64,000 bases of DNA, from NCBI GenBank assembly GCA_029782225.1, contig JAKOVF010000370.1, positions 30,190 to 94,189 on the forward strand. The letters are read 5' to 3'. Positions within the stretch are counted from its first letter, which is position 1. The number at the start of each line of letters is the position of its first letter. This DNA is from Chloroflexota bacterium (GTDB taxonomy: Bacteria > Chloroflexota > Anaerolineae > Anaerolineales > Villigracilaceae). The position numbers were made by a program, and so were the translations under genes. The notes below the pieces were generated by a model. The model was given only the letters and a program-made list of their open reading frames with translations, had not been told where the DNA came from and did not search any database. This document shows positions 37,800 through 47,160 of this stretch, one piece after another.

Positions 37800-39127
37800 A
37801 TTTGCTGGTGCGGATATCCATCACGGATAGGATTTCATGGGGTTGTCAATAGGGTCAGAGCATCATCAACGGAATTTGCCAGTTTGACGGCTTCCGCAAG
37901 CAACGCTTGTAAGCGGCACGGGTACGCGGTGCCTCTCGGCGATGAAACTCAGCTGTACCGCGGCTGCACTGCAATATTATTGTTTGAAGTGGATATCCGG
38001 CGCCGCGCCAATGTTCATCGAAACATATGACAAACATCTATTGTATCCCGCTCTGAAAGAACCTATAATACTGCTAGAAACTAACGAATCTGCAAAGTCA
38101 GGTTCTTTGCAGTTAGGTAGCAATTCACTGCTCTGGTGTGGCTGAAAAATTCTGTGAGTCGGCTCTTGCGCGACTTGTGGAAATGGCTTCGAGACGTTCA
38201 CTGGGTATCGGGGTAGGAGAAGTTAAGGTTGACTGGATTGGCGTGGGAGGGCAGCATCATGGTTATTGCAGCAGATTCATCTCAAGCTTCTGTTCTCTTC
38301 CAGATGCTCAATTTGAAAAAGCTAACTCTGAAATAAGTGTCCATGTCGATCAGGTGCTTGCCTTTGGATGACATGGTGAAGTCCGCCCGGGAGTGTAGGA
38401 CGGGGAATTATGAAAAGTCAACAGTGAACTCTTCACCGCCTGGAAAAGAGAACAGAAACCATGAATTTCCGAATGAAGACTAACAGTGTTTTGCTGTCCC
38501 TGCAGGTTGAATAGGTTCCATGTCTGATTTTATTTGGACTAACTGAATTCGAATACTTTAGTTCTTTCTGACGCTCTTAATGGCATTGCAAATGAAATTA
38601 GAGTTACCTTTGATCCAGATCCGATGTGGAAAGCGGTTCTGACCGGTAGCCAGGAATGACTGCAGTTTGTGCCCGTTTTACTAGCTAACAGCCGACGAAC
38701 CTCGGACGTGTCGGAATGGCGGAGCGTTTCCGAATCGCTCTCTGCGATACGGAAAATTGAGGCGAGGTGTCGACGAGCTGCAAACGATGGTGCCGCACCA
38801 GCAAAGTTTAGAAGGACTTTGCAAATATGCAAAGCAGATTAATGTATATAAGAGACCGCTGAGAGGCGCCTAACAAACTTGCAAAGTTTCTGCAATTGTG
38901 GTAGTATACACATATAGACAGGTCGGACTACAAATTTAGCTAGTATTTGGGGATTTATTGTTATCTTACGCATAGCCGTTCAATATGATTGCTAATTATT
39001 GGACAGCAGCGTCTGATTTCTGTGATAAATGGGGAAGCGACAACCAGCATTTGTGAAAATGTAGGGGCGGAGCATATCACTTTCACCGAATGATCTCCAA
39101 AGCCTGTTTCCTTTTCGCCAAACAATT
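37800..39127. other. 1.3-kb stretch without an intact gene
   Basis: No open frame here has a recognisable product, a good ribosome site or family motifs, and stop codons break every frame repeatedly. Base composition is more AT-rich than in the neighbouring genes. Short peptide-like stretches around 38540-38840 could be relics of a coding sequence, but no family could be named. No terminal inverted repeats or target-site duplications were found that would mark an insertion sequence. Confidence 0.5.
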
Positions 39128-39300
39128 ATGAGGATCGCCACCGATCTTCTTATTCTTCTTGTAATCCTTCTGATCTTCTTTCGTGTGCACGGCTGTTGTG
39201 GATCGGCGATTTTCTCATAGTTCAGGATACTTTGCAGTCAGCTGATGTGATTCACGTTATCGCCGGGGAAGACTATCGCACACATCACAATTTCGTTTGA
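39128..39300 (+). pseudogene. Remnant of a YdcF/DUF218 (ElyC/SanA-like) envelope protein
   Basis: An ATG at 39128 opens a hydrophobic segment (LLILLVILLIFFRVH) that runs into a stop at 39216-39218. Shifting frame at about 39187 continues the typical family text RLLWIGDFLIVQDTLQSADV and IHVIAGEDYR, up to a stop at 39298. In intact proteins this is the TM anchor followed by the first strand (DPLxxADAIVVLGG) of the DUF218 domain. At least one frameshift and loss of the C-terminal two thirds make it a pseudogene. It overlaps the upstream flank of the next gene. Confidence 0.7.
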
Positions 39301-39326
39301 AACTCAGAGAAAAGACAACATCACAA

Positions 39327-40994
39327 ATGGACACTCGGTTACGCATCGGCCTTCTGGTAGACTCAGTTTTCTGGCCTCTATGGGCATTCACCGCTATAGA
39401 GCGCATCATCCGCTCCAACTTCGCCGAGTTGGCCCTGGTTGTATTGAATCAGTCGCCGCCCGGGAGCGGCTCTTCATTATCGACCTTCTGGCAGGAACGG
39501 GATCATTTGCTCTATCATTGGTTCAATGCCTTCGATCAGAAAGTCTTCATCCGGAACCAGAATGCATTGACCCCGGTCGATGCGACACGAATTTGCACGA
39601 GCGTCCCCACTTTGGAAGTGAAACTCGTGACTGAAAATGGGGCACAACACCTCTGTGCCGCAGATATAGAACTAATCAAGTCTTATCAACTTGATATATT
39701 ATTTAAGCTTGGATCTGGTGCTCTACGTGGTGATGTGCTGTCTTCTGCCAGGTATGGCATTTGGGTATATCGTTGGGGTGATCATCGCAAGATCGAAGAC
39801 GGGCTTACCGGATTTTGGGAGGTCGTAAACAAATGGCCCGAGACTGGCGCAGCACTACAACAACTTGGGGCTGATGAAAAGAAAAACAGGACGCTTTTTG
39901 AATCCTGGTACTTCAATTATCCTTTCTCGCCGGCTCGCAGCAGGAATTACATTTTATGGTCGGCATCATCCTTTTTGCCGCGCCAGGTCGAGCGCCTGCA
40001 TCGATTGGGTGGGGAGAAATATTTTGAGGAAAGAAGCAAAGGCCATGTGGATGAAGTTCCAGGTCCGCTGAAACCCAACCGCGTTCCTTCCAACCTGATG
40101 GTCTTGTGGATCATGGCAAGGCTGGCGGTAAGGAATCTGCTGGAGGTGTCTCGCCGGAGCTTTTACCGGGAGCAATGGGGCCTTCTGTTTCGAGTTGACC
40201 GAGATGGCGAAAAGGGTATATCTGCCTTCAAGAAGATCACACCGCCAAACGATCGATTCTGGGCTGACCCGCATGTGATCTTTAAGGCGCCCAATTATTA
40301 CGTCTTTGTCGAAGAGTACCTATATCAGACCAAAAGGGGCCATATTTCGGTGATCGAAGTGGATGGAAAGGGTAATTACAAACCACCAGTTCCCATCCTG
40401 AAAAAAGATTGTCATTTATCCTTCCCTTTCGTGTTCGATTGGAAGGGACAGTATTATATGATCCCTGAATCAGCAGAGAAGAGGACCATTGAACTTTACG
40501 AATGTATTAAATTCCCTGATCAATGGCAATTCAAGACTACGCTGATGAAGGATGTAAATGCTGTCGACACGACACTGTTTTATCTTCATGAAAAGTGGTG
40601 GTTGTTCACTGCAATTGCAGAAGAAGAGGCGGCGGCCCCGCAAGTCGAGTTGTTCCTCTTCTACTCAGATCAGCTCTTCACAGATCGATGGCATGCACAT
40701 CCGATGAATCCGATCGTTTCAGACGTCAAGCGGGCGAGGGCTGCAGGTAGCATCTTCCTGCAAGATGGGGTGTTGTTCAGACCATCCCAGGATTGTTCGA
40801 AATCTTATGGATACGGTTTTGACTTGAACGAAATCATCACTCTCTCAGATATGGAATATTGCGAGAAAACGATGGTATCTGTCAGACCTGACCAGTTCGG
40901 TAGAATCCTCGCAACTCATACTTATGCAAAAGATGGGAATTTGACAATCATTGACGCGCTTACACGTCAATTTAAATGGGCTAAAACAGCATGA
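39327..40994 (+). CDS. Formyltransferase-like N-terminus with GINT1-type glycosyltransferase/propeller-like domain
   Basis: This protein of about 555 residues has an N-terminal alpha/beta region of about 215 residues (IGLLVDSVFWPLW, then LDILFKLGSGALRGDVL and ARYGIWVYRWGDHRK) that resembles methionyl-tRNA formyltransferase-like Rossmann domains. The C-terminal part (FWADPHV, YYVFVEEY, GHISVIEVD, CHLSFPFVF, YYMIPES) follows the repeat pattern of five-bladed GH43-like proteins and of the glucosamine inositolphosphorylceramide transferase family. The ATG at 39327 was chosen over TTG 39297, which overlaps the pseudogene stop. It overlaps the next gene by 4 bp. A sugar-modifying or transferase role in polysaccharide synthesis is likely. 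Confidence 0.75.
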   Translation: MDTRLRIGLLVDSVFWPLWAFTAIERIIRSNFAELALVVLNQSPPGSGSSLSTFWQERDHLLYHWFNAFDQKVFIRNQNALTPVDATRICTSVPTLEVKLVTENGAQHLCAADIELIKSYQLDILFKLGSGALRGDVLSSARYGIWVYRWGDHRKIEDGLTGFWEVVNKWPETGAALQQLGADEKKNRTLFESWYFNYPFSPARSRNYILWSASSFLPRQVERLHRLGGEKYFEERSKGHVDEVPGPLKPNRVPSNLMVLWIMARLAVRNLLEVSRRSFYREQWGLLFRVDRDGEKGISAFKKITPPNDRFWADPHVIFKAPNYYVFVEEYLYQTKRGHISVIEVDGKGNYKPPVPILKKDCHLSFPFVFDWKGQYYMIPESAEKRTIELYECIKFPDQWQFKTTLMKDVNAVDTTLFYLHEKWWLFTAIAEEEAAAPQVELFLFYSDQLFTDRWHAHPMNPIVSDVKRARAAGSIFLQDGVLFRPSQDCSKSYGYGFDLNEIITLSDMEYCEKTMVSVRPDQFGRILATHTYAKDGNLTIIDALTRQFKWAKTA

Positions 40995-42496
40995 TCAGTT
41001 CTGGTCGGGAAGTCTCTTCAACAGCAAGCGAGGGAAGCATGGGACAACTGCCTGTACTTGACCTCGTGGTGAAGCTTTGCACCGCACTGGCAGCAGAAGA
41101 AATAAGCTATTGCCACTGGAAGAGTAATACCGCTTTAGATCGCTCAGCTAGCGGTGATAATGATCTGGATTTGCTGGTAAATCGAGCTCATGCTGAGCGC
41201 TTCACGCGAATTCTATATCGATTAGGTTTTAAGGAGACATTGTCTCCGAGCGAGGAAGAATTACCTGGCGTGCGTGATTACTATGGCTATGACTTTGAAA
41301 CAGGGCGCTTGGTCCACGTTCATGTCCACTTTCAATTGATTTTCGGAAATGATCTTTCCAAGAATTATCGATTGCCCCTGGAAAAAGTCTATCTGAAATC
41401 TTCGATACAGGATGGTCTGTTCCGCGTCCCCGCGCCGGAATTTGAGTTGGTTATCTTTGTGATCCGTATGGTTTTGAAACATTCGACATGGGATTCGATC
41501 CTGATGCGGCAAGGTCACCTTTCCCCTTCTGAACGGCAAGAGCTAGGATATCTATCGGCGCCCGATGTTGTGTCCAAAGCGCAGATGATCCTGCAATATG
41601 TTCCAGGACTGAGTACCAGCCTCTTCAACGAGTGTCTCCATGTCCTCCAGCCTGGTTGCTCGTTGTTGAAGAGAATCAGGGTTGGCGAGCAATTACAAAA
41701 GGTGCTTCAATCGAGTGCACGTCGTCCTCACTTATTGGATATTCTTGTAAAATTTCTGCGACGTCTGTGGTGGCCAGTCCGGGGCAGGATTTTCAGGTCT
41801 GAACCCAAGAATCGAATGGCAAGTGGTGGGTTGTTTATTGCAGTTGTCGGTGGAGATGGTGCAGGCAAGACAACATTGATAAACGAATTGGATCTATGGC
41901 TTTCTGAGAAATTCGAAGCTGAAAAGCTGCATATGGGAAAGCCTCGTTGGTCCTGGGCGACCATCGTGATACGAGGAATCTTAAAGATGGGTACCCTCTT
42001 GCGATTCTATCCCTTCGAAGGCGATGTGTATGAGGAATCCAATCAGTTGCATGGGCTTCCGTGGTTTTTTCGAGCAGTTTGCACAGGGCGCGACCGTCAC
42101 CTGACCTATCTGCAAGCGCGGCGCTCTTCATCGAACGGAAGCCTGGTGTTATGTGATCGTTATCCCTTTCCAGACTTTATGAAAATGGACGGGCCGCAAT
42201 GCAAGTCCGCAATAGCCAATTTAAAAAAAACGAACCGGTTTCTGGAGTTCCTGTCCAGCATGGAAGAAGCCTATTATCAGCAAATAAAACAACCTGACTT
42301 GTTGATCGTTTTGAAACTAAATCCAGAAATTGCGGTTCAGCGAAAACCTGAAGAAACAGCAGTATCGGTTCGAGCACGGTCGTCAGAAGTGTGGGCCTTG
42401 GAGTGGGAGAAACTATCAGCTTTTGAAATCGATGCGAGCATGCCTAGGGAAGAAGTGCTCTCTCAAGCAAAAACGCTCGTCTGGGAATATCTTTAG
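40991..42496 (+). CDS. Nucleotidyltransferase-like and thymidylate-kinase-like fusion protein
   Basis: This 501-residue protein has an N-terminal nucleotidyltransferase (MNT-like) region. That region contains YCHWKSNTALDRSASGDNDL, with the paired acidic residues DNDLDLLV, then VHVHVHFQLIFG. The C-terminal half is a P-loop kinase: Walker A VVGGDGAGKTTL near residue 283-294, and later VLCDRYPFPDFMKMDGP, which resembles the DRY/F motif of thymidylate kinases. It overlaps the preceding gene by 4 bp and is followed 2 bp later by the flippase. The combination suggests sugar or lipid phosphorylation in the polysaccharide pathway. The substrate is unknown. Confidence 0.78.
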   Translation: MISSGREVSSTASEGSMGQLPVLDLVVKLCTALAAEEISYCHWKSNTALDRSASGDNDLDLLVNRAHAERFTRILYRLGFKETLSPSEEELPGVRDYYGYDFETGRLVHVHVHFQLIFGNDLSKNYRLPLEKVYLKSSIQDGLFRVPAPEFELVIFVIRMVLKHSTWDSILMRQGHLSPSERQELGYLSAPDVVSKAQMILQYVPGLSTSLFNECLHVLQPGCSLLKRIRVGEQLQKVLQSSARRPHLLDILVKFLRRLWWPVRGRIFRSEPKNRMASGGLFIAVVGGDGAGKTTLINELDLWLSEKFEAEKLHMGKPRWSWATIVIRGILKMGTLLRFYPFEGDVYEESNQLHGLPWFFRAVCTGRDRHLTYLQARRSSSNGSLVLCDRYPFPDFMKMDGPQCKSAIANLKKTNRFLEFLSSMEEAYYQQIKQPDLLIVLKLNPEIAVQRKPEETAVSVRARSSEVWALEWEKLSAFEIDASMPREEVLSQAKTLVWEYL

Positions 42497-42498
42497 TA

Positions 42499-44088
42499 AT
42501 GTCAACTATCGGTCGTCCAATCAAATTCATCTCGGGCTTGTTATCCGATCAAGGATTAACCAGAAAGGCCTATCTAAATGCCCTGACCGTGGTTCTTGAC
42601 TATGGGGCAAGTCTGATCGTTGGTTTTCTCATTACACCGTTGATGGTTGCGGGCCTTGGAAATTATGCCTTCGGGATGTGGCAGGTTTTGAATCGCCTGA
42701 TCGGATATATCACGCCCGCCAGTGGCCGCCCCGGATTTGCCTTGAAAGCCACACTTGCTAACCAGCAGGCCTCCACGGATTATGACCAAAAACGCCGCTA
42801 TGTGGGCAGTACTTTCCTCATCTGGCTGTTGTTTTTACCACTTTTAATCGGCATCGGCGGGACCGTTAGTTGGTTTGTGCCTGACTGGGTGCATTCGCCA
42901 CCGGCTTATGTTTGGGTCGTGCGCGCGGTTGCGGCATTGCTCGTCTTGAACATGATTGTTGACACCCTGTCATCTATCCCGCAGGTGACTCTTCAAGGTG
43001 AAAATCTTGGCTATAAACGCATGGGGATGTCGGTAGTATTGGTATTTTTAGGTGGGAGTTTAACCTGGCTGGCTTTGTATCTTCAGACAGGCATCGTTGG
43101 TGTCGCAGCGGCAGTGGTGGCCTCAACTTTGGCAACGGGTTTGTTTTATCTGTGGGTTGTGCATAACTATGCTCCGTGGTTTGGTGTTGCCTGGCCCAAA
43201 CCTGCTGATACTCGTCAGATGCTGGGTTTAAGCTGGTGGTTCATGGGATGGAATCTGGTCACGAGTTTAATGTTGGCAAGTGATGTTGTAGTTTTGGGTG
43301 TGCTAAACTCCGTCGATTCAGTGACAAATTACACGCTTACGAAGTATGTACCCGAGACACTCATAGGCGTCCTCGTTATCATTATTTTTGGAATTATTCC
43401 CGGGTTAGGCAGCATCATTGGAACCGGAGACAATCAACGGGCAGTCCGCCTAAGAAGCGAAATCAACTCATTTATCTGGCTGGCTGCAACAGCGTTCGGT
43501 GGATCAATCTTGATATGGAATGGGACCTTCATTTCCCTATGGGTGGGATCAGAACATTACTCTGGTCATTTGCCTAATCTATTGATTGTCATTGGGGCCA
43601 TGCAGTTGGTTTTCATTCGGAGCGATGGGAACATCATCGACCTAACTTTGCGGCTGAGTCAGAAGGTACTTCTTGGTCTGTTGTCCGTCATCGCCTCAGT
43701 TGTCACTGCTAGTTTGCTGGTTGGTGTTTTCAAACTTGGCATTGTCGGCCTGTGTATCGGCATCATAGCAGGGAGATTGATTATCAGCTTGGGTTATCCC
43801 ATCCTGATTGGAAGATTTCTTGGCACGCCATTCTCGTCTCAGCTACGCGGCATGCTGCGGCCATTTGCTGTGACCATCGTGTTGTTCCTGATATCAACGG
43901 TGTTCAGCAGTTGGTCCTCATTCCCTGCCTGGTCGGGTTTGAGGGGATGGCTGCTCTTCCTTCTTTCAGCTAGTTCAACCGGTGTCATCATGCTGTTCGT
44001 GTCCTTTTATGCGGGCTTATCCAACGCTCAGCGACAGAACATTGCACGCCGTATCAGAGCCATGGCAGAAACCGCCGGTTCCTCATAG
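42499..44088 (+). CDS. Polysaccharide flippase (Wzx/MOP superfamily)
   Basis: This 529-residue integral membrane protein has about 12-14 hydrophobic segments. Its N-terminal region, YGASLIVGFLITPLMVAGLG, is typical of polysaccharide exporters of the MATE/MOP superfamily. It would move undecaprenyl-linked repeat units to the outer face of the membrane. It lies among glycosyltransferases and the Wzy-like gene. The gene has slightly lower GC than the catabolic cluster. Confidence 0.9.
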   Translation: MSTIGRPIKFISGLLSDQGLTRKAYLNALTVVLDYGASLIVGFLITPLMVAGLGNYAFGMWQVLNRLIGYITPASGRPGFALKATLANQQASTDYDQKRRYVGSTFLIWLLFLPLLIGIGGTVSWFVPDWVHSPPAYVWVVRAVAALLVLNMIVDTLSSIPQVTLQGENLGYKRMGMSVVLVFLGGSLTWLALYLQTGIVGVAAAVVASTLATGLFYLWVVHNYAPWFGVAWPKPADTRQMLGLSWWFMGWNLVTSLMLASDVVVLGVLNSVDSVTNYTLTKYVPETLIGVLVIIIFGIIPGLGSIIGTGDNQRAVRLRSEINSFIWLAATAFGGSILIWNGTFISLWVGSEHYSGHLPNLLIVIGAMQLVFIRSDGNIIDLTLRLSQKVLLGLLSVIASVVTASLLVGVFKLGIVGLCIGIIAGRLIISLGYPILIGRFLGTPFSSQLRGMLRPFAVTIVLFLISTVFSSWSSFPAWSGLRGWLLFLLSASSTGVIMLFVSFYAGLSNAQRQNIARRIRAMAETAGSS

Positions 44089-44108
44089 CGGCATGAAAGG
44101 TTGTGTAG

Positions 44109-44819
44109 ATGAACCCGAAAATGCATATGCCGCGCGCGCGGAAACAGCCTCGTCTGATTGAAATTGTTGGACCGGCAGGGGCAGGGAAGACCACTCTGAG
44201 TCAGGTGCTCAGCCGCCATGGTGAACATATTCATTTGACCAGTTTCCCGGATGTTCGAAGAATTTCCGATGCGCCTTTCTTTATCTGGAACGGGCTTCAA
44301 ATATCCCCCACGCTGCTGGGTTTACCACAAAGCGGAAGTAGAAGGCTGGGACGCCGAGAATTCGCGTGGTTATCCATTCTCAACGGGTGGCCCCGCAAGC
44401 TCAAAAAAGATTGGGCAAAAAATGAAGTCATTCTTCTAGACCAGGGACCGGTCTATCTGCTGGCTGAAACAAGGGAATTCGGTCCTGAATACTTGAAGAA
44501 ACCTGAGTCGGATGCCTTTTGGCAGCGCTTATATTCACGCTGGGCCGATACACTGGACGTGATCGTCTGGCTGGATGTATCGGATGATGCGAGTTTACTC
44601 AAACGGATCCGTAACCGGGACAAAGAGCACCCGATCAAGAATGAATCAGTTGAATCGGCTCTGGAGTTTTTAGCCCGCTTTCGTAAGGCGTATGAACAGG
44701 TCATTTCAAATTTGTCCACAATTTGTCCTGGCCTACGAATTCACCGGTTTGATACAGGCCAAGAAACACCGCAGGAAATTGCAGATCAGTTGTCAGTCGA
44801 ATTCAGTATCTCATCCTAA
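44109..44819 (+). CDS. P-loop kinase-like protein
   Basis: This 236-residue protein has Walker A GPAGAGKTTLS near residue 20 and a DQGPVYLLAE segment in the region where nucleoside and sugar kinases place an Asp-Arg/Gln motif. A lid-like region (LLKRIRNRDKEHPIKNE) is rich in Arg and Lys. It resembles thymidylate-kinase-type folds. It is the second such kinase in the polysaccharide locus. It could phosphorylate a sugar, polyprenol or nucleotide. No specific substrate is supported. Confidence 0.75.
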   Translation: MNPKMHMPRARKQPRLIEIVGPAGAGKTTLSQVLSRHGEHIHLTSFPDVRRISDAPFFIWNGLQISPTLLGLPQSGSRRLGRREFAWLSILNGWPRKLKKDWAKNEVILLDQGPVYLLAETREFGPEYLKKPESDAFWQRLYSRWADTLDVIVWLDVSDDASLLKRIRNRDKEHPIKNESVESALEFLARFRKAYEQVISNLSTICPGLRIHRFDTGQETPQEIADQLSVEFSISS

Positions 44820-44827
44820 ACCAACAT

Positions 44828-45931
44828 ATGAACATTATGAAAGAACGATTGGCATTTTTTTTACCGGGGCTGTATGAAGGAGGAGCTGAGCGCGTCATCC
44901 TTAACCTGGTCGAGGGGATATCTACGCGCGGCTACCCCGTTGACCTGATCCTGGCTCGGGCAGAAGGGCCCTATATGGTGCAGGTACCCGATTCGGTGAG
45001 AGTCGTAGATCTAAAAGCCTCGCGCGTGATGAATAGCATCCCTGCGCTCGTCCATTATCTTCACCAGGAACGGCCTGCTGCCTTGCTCTCTGCATTGTTT
45101 GCGAATGTGATTGCCCTTGTAAGTCGCCGCATGAGCGGCGTTCCTGTGCGACTCGTCATTAGTGAACACAATATCCTTTCTTCAGTCACCCAAAACCAGG
45201 CTGATCTTCGCTGGCAATTCTATCCACAACTGGCAAGATGGTTCTACCCCTGGGCGGATGGAATCATAGCAGTCTCAAATAGCGTGGCTGACGATCTGGT
45301 AAACACAACCACGATTTCCCGTGATCGCATCCGGGTTGTATACAACCCGGTGGTGAATTCCATGTTGGGTGAGAAATCCATGACAAAGATGGATCATCCG
45401 TGGTTCAGACTGGGTGAGCCCCCGGTCATCGTGTCGGTTGGGCGATTAACCACGCAAAAGGCCTTCGATGTATTGATCCAAGCATTTACCCAGCTTCGAC
45501 AAAAGCATGCGGCCCGACTATTGATACTGGGTGAGGGGGAGGACCGTCCAATGCTTGAATCTCTGGTCAGGCAGTTAGGCTGCGAACAGGATGTGTGTCT
45601 CATGGGATTCGTGCAGAATCCTTATCCGTACATGGCCCGTGCCTCGTTATTGGCGCTTTCATCCAGATGGGAAGGCCTGCCGACTGTCTTGATCGAAGCC
45701 CTCTATCTCGGTACGCCTGTTGTTGCTACAGATTGCCCGGGAGGTTCGCGGGAGATCCTGAAAAATGGAGAGTACGGCCAGTTAGTCCCGGTGAACCAGC
45801 CTAGTGTCCTGGCTGATGCGATGGCAACCTGCCTGATCGGCGGCACGCATCGCCCTCCGAGAGAAAGTTGGGAACCCTACGGTCTGGATTTTGCGATGGA
45901 TCAATATCTGAATCTGCTGCTTGGAGTTTAG
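44828..45931 (+). CDS. Glycosyltransferase, GT4 family
   Basis: This 367-residue GT-B protein has an N-terminal acceptor domain with GLYEGGAERVILNL. The C-terminal donor domain shows VSVGRLTTQKAFDVLI, LLILGEGEDRPMLE and the nucleotide-sugar motif SSRWEGLPTVLIEALYLGTP, with the EX7E-type Glu residues. It is cytoplasmic or peripheral at the membrane. It transfers one sugar during repeat-unit assembly. The following gene starts 2 bp after its stop. Confidence 0.93.
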   Translation: MNIMKERLAFFLPGLYEGGAERVILNLVEGISTRGYPVDLILARAEGPYMVQVPDSVRVVDLKASRVMNSIPALVHYLHQERPAALLSALFANVIALVSRRMSGVPVRLVISEHNILSSVTQNQADLRWQFYPQLARWFYPWADGIIAVSNSVADDLVNTTTISRDRIRVVYNPVVNSMLGEKSMTKMDHPWFRLGEPPVIVSVGRLTTQKAFDVLIQAFTQLRQKHAARLLILGEGEDRPMLESLVRQLGCEQDVCLMGFVQNPYPYMARASLLALSSRWEGLPTVLIEALYLGTPVVATDCPGGSREILKNGEYGQLVPVNQPSVLADAMATCLIGGTHRPPRESWEPYGLDFAMDQYLNLLLGV

Positions 45932-45933
45932 TC

Positions 45934-47160
45934 GTGCGAAAAGTCGCCTATTGGTCATCCTTGCTACTGCTGTTTGTCATTCCATGGGAGGATAGTATTT
46001 CGGTTATCAACATGGGATCCCTCGCCAAAATCATGGGCGTTGTGGTTGCCGGATTCTGGCTTGCCGTGATCTTATTGGAGGGAAAATTCCGAAAGCCTCA
46101 TCTCTTTCATGTGCTCGTGCTGTTCTTCTTCCTGTGGAATTGTGTGAGTATTTTCTGGAGTCTGGATACAAAAAGCACGGTGCAGCGGCTTATAACCTAC
46201 AGTCAAATCTTTCTCTTGATGCTCATCTACTGGGAGATGTTCCAGAAGCCAGAAGGTTTGAGGGCCGGGCTTCAAGCATACGTTTTCGGCGGATATGCAC
46301 TTATCGTAAGCACAATCTATAACTTTGTTATCGGTAACGTAGCGATCCAGTATGAGGGCCGTTACAGTGCCACCGGCGTGAATGCTGTAGACCTGGCCCT
46401 ACTATTAATGATCGGCCTACCCCTGGCAATGCAATTATTTTTTACCGTGGGAAACTCCAAATGGGAGAAGCTGCTGCGAGCAATCAATTTGCTCTACGTG
46501 CCATTATCGATTTTTGCAATCATCCTGACTGGAAGCCGAACATCATTGATCGCGATGATTCCTTTTATTCTTTTCCTGGTTGGTGCACGGCAGATCAGGA
46601 CTAATCAAAAGATCGCTTTTTTTATCATATTGGTTATCTCATTCTTGATCTTTCTGCCCTTTGTCCCGGACTCGATTCTCAAGCGCCTGGGAACGATTGG
46701 CAGTTCCGTCGGTACCGGAGATTTAGGCGGTCGTATCAATTTGTGGCGGCAAGCTATTGCAGAGCTTGCCAGACATCCAATCCTGGGCGTTGGTGGTGGT
46801 GCAATCGCATCAAGTATCGGTTCCGCTGTCCATAATACTTTTATATCGGTGGTTGCAGAGACAGGTTTCGTTGGCCTATTGTTATTCCTATCTATTCTGG
46901 GGACAGTTGTTTATGGGGCGCTCCGGTTGCCAAAAGGAAGCTCCGCCTTTTGGCTGACAGTCTTTATGACATGGGCTATTGGAGCTCTATCACTTACCTG
47001 GGAGTTCAAGAAACTCACCTGGATATTTCTGAATTTTGTGATCATTGCGGGCGGCTGTCTTGACCAATCGAGAGTACAGTCGCCAGGAATCCCTGTAGAC
47101 AGAAAATCCAGCCGGTCACCTGAAATGGAAGATGCTACAGTCACATTCACCGTAATCTGA
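45934..47160 (+). CDS. O-antigen ligase/polymerase-like membrane protein
   Basis: This protein of about 408 residues has roughly ten to twelve TM segments. A large extracytoplasmic loop lies between about residues 270 and 310 and contains RINLWRQAIAELARHPILGV and GGAIASSIGSAVHNTF, the conserved region of WaaL/Wzy proteins (Arg, and the HN pair). The GTG at 45934 was chosen because the frame before it overlaps the previous gene. It polymerises or ligates the exported repeat unit. Its last base overlaps the next start (TGATG). Confidence 0.88.
   Translation: MRKVAYWSSLLLLFVIPWEDSISVINMGSLAKIMGVVVAGFWLAVILLEGKFRKPHLFHVLVLFFFLWNCVSIFWSLDTKSTVQRLITYSQIFLLMLIYWEMFQKPEGLRAGLQAYVFGGYALIVSTIYNFVIGNVAIQYEGRYSATGVNAVDLALLLMIGLPLAMQLFFTVGNSKWEKLLRAINLLYVPLSIFAIILTGSRTSLIAMIPFILFLVGARQIRTNQKIAFFIILVISFLIFLPFVPDSILKRLGTIGSSVGTGDLGGRINLWRQAIAELARHPILGVGGGAIASSIGSAVHNTFISVVAETGFVGLLLFLSILGTVVYGALRLPKGSSAFWLTVFMTWAIGALSLTWEFKKLTWIFLNFVIIAGGCLDQSRVQSPGIPVDRKSSRSPEMEDATVTFTVI

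Noticed and set aside
38138..38371. A 77-codon open frame in the gene-free island
   Set aside because: No family text, no good ribosome site, and biased, unlikely composition; not called as a gene.
38539..38832. A 97-codon minus-strand frame and peptide-like text on the plus strand
   Set aside because: Both strands look equally coding-like, and no homologous family could be named.
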